From Ornithinimicrobium flavum (lineage in GTDB: Bacteria; Actinomycetota; Actinomycetes; Actinomycetales; Dermatophilaceae), in the NCBI RefSeq assembly GCF_004526345.1, contig NZ_CP038213.1, forward strand, positions 806,001 through 870,000: a stretch of 64,000 nt of DNA, given 5' to 3'. Numbering within the stretch: position 1 is the first letter of the stretch; each line of letters opens with the position of its first letter. Of this stretch, positions 59,085 through 64,000 are shown piece after piece. The translations under genes and the position numbers were made by a program. Below the pieces are notes generated by a model. It was not told where the DNA came from and did no database searches. It was given only the letters and a program-made list of their open reading frames with translations.

Positions 59085-60062
59085 TCAGCGGTGCTCTGCG
59101 TCGTCGGGGACGGCACCGGTACGCAGCGCCGGCGCGTGGTGGCAGGTGTCGGCGGCGGCGCCGAATCCGGTGGTGTGGTCGTCGGGACCGGGGGGACCCT
59201 GGGGGCGGCGGCGGTCTCGCAGGGTGGCGACGACGAAGACGGCCGCCAGCACCATCACGCCCATGCCCAGCAGGGGCTCCGGCAGCGGGGAGACCCACTG
59301 CTCGAAGCGGTCGAACAGACCGGCGAGACCCTGGCCGATCTCGACCTGGAACTGCGGGCCGCTGGTCATCGTCCCGGTGCCGGCGAGGTAGATCACGAAG
59401 ACGCCCATCGCGGTGAAGGTGGCCGCCACCACGATGTTGATCGAGTTGGTGAACAGGACCCGGCCGCCGAGCTGCAGCCGGACGGGGCGTGCCTGTAGGA
59501 AGCGTCGCTCCCCCAGGCGGAAGCGGTCCCAGAACAGGGCCATGACGAACAGGGGGAAGACCATCCCGAAGGTGTAGGCAAGACCGAGGGCGAAACCTCC
59601 GACTGCGGATCCGGAGAGAGCCGAGAGGGTCATGACCCCGGCCAGGACGGGGGCGCAGCAGCTGCTGGCGATGCCGGAGAACACGCCGAGGCTGAAGAAG
59701 CTGAGCCCGTCGCCACTTCGGGTGTCGGGGGCGCGCAGTGATGCGGGGAGGGTGAGCATGCGCCCGGAGATGCTGATTGCGGCGAGTGCCAGCATGAGCG
59801 CGCCGCCGGCGTAGTACAGCGGGGTGTGGTAGTTCGCGACCGCGGAGGCGACCAGGCCGATACCCAGGGTGATCGGCACCATGACCAGGCCCAGGCCGGC
59901 TGCGAACAGGAAGGTGAGGGGCAGCAGCCGCCACCGCCGGTTCTTGACGGCCGCGGCGAGGTAGCTGGGGGCCAGGAACACGATGCAGCAGGGGGCGAAC
60001 AGGGCCACCCCTCCTGCCAGGAACGCGGCCAGCACCGAGCCGGTGGTGAGCAGCTCGCCCAT
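59085..60062 (-). CDS. CcdA/DsbD-like cytochrome c biogenesis transmembrane protein
   Basis: Membrane electron carrier of 325 residues that passes reducing power from cytoplasmic thioredoxin to outside thiols. Helix 1 bears a Cys pair in GGVALFAPCCIVFLAPSYLA; the second Cys site is SGIASSCCAPVLAGVMTL, matching the CcdA pattern. Nine or so hydrophobic segments extend to about residue 295; the tail is hydrophilic with His. The thioredoxin gene ends one base before its ATG, and the redoxin gene follows, so the three make a thiol-reduction relay. Confidence 0.88.
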   Translation of the reverse strand: MGELLTTGSVLAAFLAGGVALFAPCCIVFLAPSYLAAAVKNRRWRLLPLTFLFAAGLGLVMVPITLGIGLVASAVANYHTPLYYAGGALMLALAAISISGRMLTLPASLRAPDTRSGDGLSFFSLGVFSGIASSCCAPVLAGVMTLSALSGSAVGGFALGLAYTFGMVFPLFVMALFWDRFRLGERRFLQARPVRLQLGGRVLFTNSINIVVAATFTAMGVFVIYLAGTGTMTSGPQFQVEIGQGLAGLFDRFEQWVSPLPEPLLGMGVMVLAAVFVVATLRDRRRPQGPPGPDDHTTGFGAAADTCHHAPALRTGAVPDDAEHR

Positions 60063-60063
60063 C

Positions 60064-60336
60064 TCAGCTCTCCAGCAGGGTGATCAGCTCGCGGCGCGAG
60101 ACCCCGCCCTGGCTGAAGAAGGCCCCGTCGACGAGCACCAGCGGGGTGAGCCCGGCCCGGTGCTCCTGCATGAGGTCCTGCCCCTGCGGGGTGCGCGCGT
60201 CGAAGGACCTGACCTCGATGAGGTACCCGTCCTCCTCGAGCGCGGCCAGCACGCGGTGCGTCTCGTCGCACGAGTGGCATCCAGGGCTGTCCACGACCTC
60301 GATCTGCACGGGTCGGGATGTACTGGTGGTCGTCAC
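60064..60336 (-). CDS. Thioredoxin/glutaredoxin-like protein
   Basis: Small thioredoxin-fold protein of 90 residues with redox motif CHSC in VVDSPGCHSCDETHRVL and cis-Pro in AGLTPLVLVDGAFF. Likely the cytoplasmic partner of the CcdA-like protein next to it. The GTG at 60336 has GAGAGGA at a suitable distance. Longer upstream frames lack similarity. First gene of the thioredoxin-ccdA-redoxin operon. Confidence 0.85.
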   Translation of the reverse strand: MTTTSTSRPVQIEVVDSPGCHSCDETHRVLAALEEDGYLIEVRSFDARTPQGQDLMQEHRAGLTPLVLVDGAFFSQGGVSRRELITLLES

Positions 60337-60772
60337 GCGTGTTCCTCTCTGCGCCTCAGGCTGGACACGGACCAGCCTCACGTGCCGAGGCAGCGGATCT
60401 GCGGCGATCCCATGGAGAATTGATGTGCGGTCCGCAGGTGCCTCCAACCGACCTCCACAAAGTCACAGCACCGCTACCGGCGCCGGCACCGCCTACGGCT
60501 GCCAGACGAGTGGGAAGTCCGAGATAGGCAGTCGGCTGCATTCGTGGCTGACCGTAGCTCCTCGTGCAGCGGCCGGACGGCGACCGGAGCTTCCCGCGGC
60601 GCGTCGACCATCACCCTGGGCGGGGCCGGACGGGGACGCGGAAAGCGTCCTTGAACCCGATCACGAAGGTTTGATGGAGAAACCTGTCCACGGCCCACCT
60701 AACACCGCCGGGGATGTCACGATCGGGTGGTGGCGGCGGATCGTCTGCCACCCATTCATGGAAAGGGAACCG
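60337..60772. other. Gene-free divergent region in the accessory cluster
   Basis: About 435 bases between the leftward thiol operon and the rightward Met/His-rich gene. GC is lower than in the core genes. I find no family-like protein, no clear promoter pair and no CsoR- or RicR-like palindrome, though copper control would be expected from here. Confidence 0.5.
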
Positions 60773-60988
60773 ATGCACAAGCTCGTCAAGCTCATGGCTG
60801 TCTCCGCACTGGCCGTCCCCGGGCTGCTCCTCGCCGGACCCGCCCAGGCGGACGGCGACAATTCCGCATTCGGCCAGCACGTGCAGATGCACGCCAAGGG
60901 CGACATGGGGTTCGACGGCTCGCACAATCCAGGTATGCACCAGGGCAAGTCGGGCTGGGAGCCCCACACGCACCCGATGATGCCCTGA
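60773..60988 (+). CDS. Small secreted Met/His-rich protein, possible metal-binding peptide
   Basis: Protein of 71 residues. Signal peptide of about 27 residues (HKLVKLMAVSALAVPGLLLA, cleavage near AQA). The mature part of about 44 residues holds six His and six Met: QHVQMHAKGDMGFDGSHN, PGMHQGKSGWEPHTHPMMP. Such spacing suits Cu(I)/Cu(II) binding outside the cell. AAAGGGAA lies 6 bases before the ATG. I recognise no named family. Neighbours with DUF305 and a multicopper oxidase support a copper role (inference). Confidence 0.7.
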   Translation: MHKLVKLMAVSALAVPGLLLAGPAQADGDNSAFGQHVQMHAKGDMGFDGSHNPGMHQGKSGWEPHTHPMMP

Positions 60989-61126
60989 CCCTGCCCGCGC
61001 ACCCTGCACCGCCCTCACCCGGGGCGGTGCAGGCCCGGCACCCCGGACGCTCGAATGGCCGGATTCTCCAGGCAAACGCCACAGAAGCGCCATACCGACA
61101 CCGTGTGTGTCCCGCACACTGGTGCC

Positions 61127-61528
61127 ATGTCAGCACCAGCGGCCTCCCTGTCGGTGCAACCCCATGGCGGACGTCGCAACCTCTGGGCCACGATCCGTGC
61201 GGGCTTCGGTGTCGCACTGGGGATCCTGCCTCACCTCCTGCACCACGTCGGTCTGGTCGCCGGAGCCGCCCTCCTGACCGGAGCGTTCGGCAACGGGGTC
61301 CTCTTCCTCGTTGGCCTGCTGTTGAGCATCCCGCTCCTTCGACGGCTGCGGTTGAGGTTCCACAGCCGCTGGGCACCCGCGACCGGGGTCGCGGTCTTCA
61401 CTGCTCTCTTCGCGCTGTCGGCTTTCGTCATCGGTCCAAGGATCGGCAACATCGGATCATTGGAGCAGACACCCTCCGCCCCCTCGCCGTCGGTGACGAA
61501 GCCGGCCGACCACGAGGAGCATCACTGA
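61127..61528 (+). CDS. Small membrane protein with His-rich ends
   Basis: Unrecognised membrane protein of 133 residues. Hydrophobic segments at about 26-52 (ALGILPHLLHHVGLVAGAAL, with three His inside), 55-70 and 85-105; the C-terminus ends DHEEHH. Membrane-embedded His and a His tail point to metal contact. CACACT lies 6 bases before the ATG, consistent with a leaderless start. Located between the Met/His-rich secreted protein and DUF305 in the copper-type cluster. Confidence 0.7.
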   Translation: MSAPAASLSVQPHGGRRNLWATIRAGFGVALGILPHLLHHVGLVAGAALLTGAFGNGVLFLVGLLLSIPLLRRLRLRFHSRWAPATGVAVFTALFALSAFVIGPRIGNIGSLEQTPSAPSPSVTKPADHEEHH

Positions 61529-61605
61529 GGGGCGTCGGCATGCGCGGAGGCGCGGGCAAGGCACGGAGGATGAGGCGCGCCTCGCGCTTGTCCCGACCCT
61601 GGGAT

Positions 61606-61627
61606 CTCCATCGAATCTCCATCGAAC
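61606..61627 (+). repeat. Short direct repeat
   Basis: ATCTCCATCGA occurs twice in direct tandem, upstream of the DUF305 gene. Confidence 0.7.
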
Positions 61628-61658
61628 CTGATGCTCTTCGGCAGGTGAGCGGTGCAGG

Positions 61659-62342
61659 GTGGACCCCCTCGTGACCTTCTCAGCACCGCGACCAGTCCTG
61701 ACCGCCGCCCTCGCGCTGACCCTGGCGCTCGGTGCCTGCAGCACCAGCACCGAGCCGGTGTCCGAACCGCCGGCGAGCCCCACGACCTCGAGCCCGACGA
61801 GGGATCTCGAGGGCACCACCGCAGAAGATCCGGCAGGAGCGACGGCGGCGCAGACCTCGCACAACTCGATGGACACCCAGTTCGCCCAGCAGATGATCGT
61901 GCACCACGAGGGCGCCGTCGAGATGGCCCAGCTGGCCCAGGAACGCGCCATCACTCCTCAGGTGCAGGACCTGGCCGGGCAGATCGAGGCGGCTCAGGAC
62001 CCCGAGATCGAGCTTATGCACACCTGGCTGCAGGCATGGGGTGAGCCTTCCATGCCCGAGGACGACATGGCCGACATGGGCCACGGAGACATGGGCACGA
62101 CGATGCAGATGGAGGGGATGACCCAGCAGGAAGCGATGGCCGAGCTGGAGTCGCACTCCGGGCAGGAGTTCGACCGCCGGTTCCTGGAGCTGATGATCGA
62201 GCACCACCGTGGAGCCATCCTGATGGCCGAGGGGGCTCTGACCGAGGGACAGGACCCGCAGGCTCAGGAGCTGGCGCAGCAGGTGGTGGCCGACCAGGAG
62301 GCCGAGATCGATGTGATGGAACAGATGCTGGAGGACCTGTGA
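61659..62342 (+). CDS. DUF305 lipoprotein
   Basis: Exported lipoprotein of about 227 residues. Lipobox LGAC (Cys about 27) after a hydrophobic stretch, then a Ser/Thr/Pro linker. The DUF305 ferritin-like helices carry the twin motifs QMIVHHEGAVEMAQLAQE and LMIEHHRGAILMAEGAL. Between them is a Met/His-rich hinge (DDMADMGHGDMGTTMQMEGM). DUF305 is typical of copper-resistance clusters; metal binding by the HH-E motifs is likely. Start is GTG 61659 or 61671. Confidence 0.9.
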   Translation: MDPLVTFSAPRPVLTAALALTLALGACSTSTEPVSEPPASPTTSSPTRDLEGTTAEDPAGATAAQTSHNSMDTQFAQQMIVHHEGAVEMAQLAQERAITPQVQDLAGQIEAAQDPEIELMHTWLQAWGEPSMPEDDMADMGHGDMGTTMQMEGMTQQEAMAELESHSGQEFDRRFLELMIEHHRGAILMAEGALTEGQDPQAQELAQQVVADQEAEIDVMEQMLEDL

Positions 62343-62394
62343 AAGGACCTGACATGCATTGTGGAGCACTTCGGCGACGGCGGAGCCTGACCCG

Positions 62395-62630
62395 GTGACC
62401 TGGATCTGGCTCATGCTGCTGGTCGTGGGTCTGGTGCTGTTGGGGTACACGGTGGTGCGGGTGCTGCTCGGTGGCCTGGCAGACGGTTCGGCGGCGCGGA
62501 CCTGCGGGCTCCTTCCAGCTGGCCGCGGGCGCAGCAGGTCCTGGACGAGCGTTACTCGGCCGGGGTGCTGAGCACGCAGGAGTACGAGCACCGGCGGGGC
62601 GTGCTGGCCCGGGGCGAGGACGGGTCGTGA
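62395..62630 (+). pseudogene. SHOCT-domain membrane protein, interrupted by a frameshift
   Basis: Short membrane protein with one helix (TWIWLMLLVVGLVLLGYTVV) and, after a linker, a C-terminal SHOCT domain (AQQVLDERYSAGVLSTQEYE). The two halves are in different frames; the switch is near 62505, so one inserted base (or two lost) explains it. In the first frame a stop occurs at 62571. SHOCT domains accompany oligomeric membrane proteins. The final TGA overlaps the GTG of the multicopper oxidase gene. Confidence 0.75.
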
Positions 62631-64000
62631 GGCCGGTCAGCCGTCGCACCGCGCTGACGATGGGTGGCGTGGGACTGGCGGGGACGCTCGTCGGTGGGAC
62701 GGGTTTGTGGCGCGAGCTGTCCGCCCCCGACGCCGACGGGGCCTTCGGGGGTCGGGGCGACGAAGGCGGGGACGACGAGCTCGTTGAGCCCGAGGTGCTC
62801 AGCAGCAGCGACGGGCGGCTCGAGGTGCAGCTCCAGGCCCGGTTCGGCACGCACGAGGTCGCCGGACGGTCGGCCAGGACGATGGGTTACAACGGGGGCG
62901 TGCCGGGCCCGACGCTGCGGCTGCGGCCCGGGGACCTGCTGCGGATCGCGCTGGAGAATCAGCTGGACCACGTCACCAACCTGCACGTGCACGGGCTGCA
63001 CGTCACCCCCGAGGGGAACGGTGACAACGTCTTCCTCGAGATCGGGCCCGGGGAGAGCCGCCAGTACGAGTACCGGCTGCCCGAGGACCATCCGCCGGGC
63101 GTCTACTGGTACCACCCGCACCATCACGGCACCGTGGCCGACCAGCTGTTCGCCGGGCTCTACGGGGCCATCGTCGTGGAGGAGGACGATCCTCCGGCCC
63201 TCGACCGCGAGCGAGTCCTGGTCGTCTCGGACATCACCCTGACCGGGGACGGGTCCGTCGAAGCTCCCTCGATGCCGGAGCGGATGATGGGCCGCGAGGG
63301 CGAGCTGGTCCTGGTCGACGGCCAGGTCGAGCCCCTGCTGCGCGGCCGGGCGGGTGAGCGGGAGCGCTGGCGGGTCGTCAACGCCTGCTCCTCGCGCTAC
63401 CTGTCGCTGCGTCTGGCGGGTGAGGGCACCGACGTGCAGGTCCTTGGCCGTGACGTGGGCCGCCTTGCCCGGCCGGTCGACCTGGACCAGGTGGTGCTGG
63501 CCCCCGGCAACCGGCTGGACCTGCTGGTCGACCTGGCCGAGGGCGGGAGCGAGCTGGTCGCCGTGCCCGTGGACCGCGGTCAGATGATGGGCGGGATGAT
63601 GGGCGACGACGTCGGCCCGGAGGACGCCGAGCGGGTCCTGGCGCGGCTGGAGGTCGGGCGGGGAGGCGGGTCGAGCGCCGGTGGCTCCGGCGACGGCACC
63701 GCCGGTGGGGCTCCTGGTCCCGACGGACCGCTGGCGGACCTGCGCGAGGCCCGCGTCGACCGGCGACGGGAGCTGACCATGGAGATGTCCATGGGCGGGA
63801 TGATGGGCGGCGGTGGAGGCGGCAAGATGATGGACTTCACCATCGACGGGCGGTCCTTCGACGTCGACCGCGTCGACCAGCAGGTGCGGCTGGGCACCGT
63901 GGAGGAGTGGACGATCGGCAACGTCGGTCCCCTGGACCACCCGTTCCACCTGCACGTGTGGCCGATGCAGGTCATGGACGTGGACGGACGCCGCCCCCAG
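62627..64000 (+). CDS. Multicopper oxidase, 3' end outside window
   Basis: Periplasmic-type copper oxidase, 458 residues visible. N-terminal Tat-like signal (RRTALTMGGVGLAGTL). Type 2/3 copper ligands in NLHVHGLHV and VYWYHPHHHGTVADQLFAGL; a Met-rich insert (MMGGMMGDD, MSMGGMMGG) as in CueO-type cuprous oxidases; the HPFHLHVWPMQV motif near the right edge. The final H-C-H motif must be beyond the window. GTG overlaps the SHOCT stop (GTGA). Probable role: oxidising Cu(I) outside the cytoplasm. The frame is open to the last base. Confidence 0.92.
   Translation, partial: MRPVSRRTALTMGGVGLAGTLVGGTGLWRELSAPDADGAFGGRGDEGGDDELVEPEVLSSSDGRLEVQLQARFGTHEVAGRSARTMGYNGGVPGPTLRLRPGDLLRIALENQLDHVTNLHVHGLHVTPEGNGDNVFLEIGPGESRQYEYRLPEDHPPGVYWYHPHHHGTVADQLFAGLYGAIVVEEDDPPALDRERVLVVSDITLTGDGSVEAPSMPERMMGREGELVLVDGQVEPLLRGRAGERERWRVVNACSSRYLSLRLAGEGTDVQVLGRDVGRLARPVDLDQVVLAPGNRLDLLVDLAEGGSELVAVPVDRGQMMGGMMGDDVGPEDAERVLARLEVGRGGGSSAGGSGDGTAGGAPGPDGPLADLREARVDRRRELTMEMSMGGMMGGGGGGKMMDFTIDGRSFDVDRVDQQVRLGTVEEWTIGNVGPLDHPFHLHVWPMQVMDVDGRRPQ

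Noticed and set aside
60080..60772. Upstream extension of the Met/His-rich peptide frame
   Set aside because: The signal peptide and RBS define the start at 60773; the sequence before it overlaps the thioredoxin gene antisense and has no similarity.

Overview
The window is very GC-rich DNA from a high-GC Gram-positive bacterium. Gene content points to Actinobacteria: a GlgE maltosyltransferase pathway, a mycoredoxin-like protein, GatCAB, many GTG starts and very many apparently leaderless genes. The gene order etfB-etfA-cysteine desulfurase-mnmA-ligA-gatCAB and the short rare-TA motifs fit the Micrococcales, perhaps near Ornithinimicrobium, Serinicoccus or Janibacter. The genus is inference only.

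Layout. 1-4990 (minus): glgX-glgE-treS, alpha-glucan and trehalose metabolism, cut by the left edge. 5054-6426: a YbjN protein and an enoyl-CoA hydratase. 6516-7799: a nuclease-like AbiEi/DUF559 gene bracketed by imperfect inverted repeats of about 85 bp. 7829-8990: a PadR-regulated membrane protein unit. 9113-22571: a long conserved housekeeping run (ETF, cysteine desulfurase, tRNA thiolase, a MetE-like protein, DNA ligase, mycoredoxin, GatCAB). 22583-28149: a dehydrogenase, a SixA-like phosphatase, an ABC-2 exporter and a degenerate ketol-acid reductoisomerase. 28263-33350: ilvE, a glycosylase-like gene, an M20 amidohydrolase, an FAH protein and murI. 33375-40820: DUF488, a metallo-beta-lactamase-fold protein, a membrane protein, a membrane-anchored molybdenum oxidoreductase, an MFS transporter, YczE, rph and rdgB. 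40918-43843: thrC-thrB-phzF. 43848-53274: a lipase, tRNA-Leu, peroxiredoxin, CorA, kbl-tdh, tRNA-Lys, YihY and a damaged beta-lactamase-like protein. 53335-57763: a cytosine-deaminase-like hydrolase and a sugar ABC importer without its ATPase. 58457-64000: a thiol-redox and copper-handling accessory cluster (redoxin, CcdA, thioredoxin, a Met/His-rich secreted peptide, DUF305, SHOCT, multicopper oxidase), cut by the right edge.

Three things stand out at the DNA level. (1) The 9-mer GGTATGCCG recurs about every 3 kb on both strands and forces rare TAT and ATA codons. (2) Families of short post-stop tandem repeats (32, 22 and 26 bp periods) and a GTGCATGACG repeat family sit between genes. (3) At least six single-base frameshifts and one in-frame TGA interrupt genes that otherwise look intact, including essential gatB, so sequence error is the first explanation to test.

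Regulation is visible as a TAnnnT -10 hexamer 6-8 bases before the start codon of about twenty genes, which implies leaderless mRNAs.
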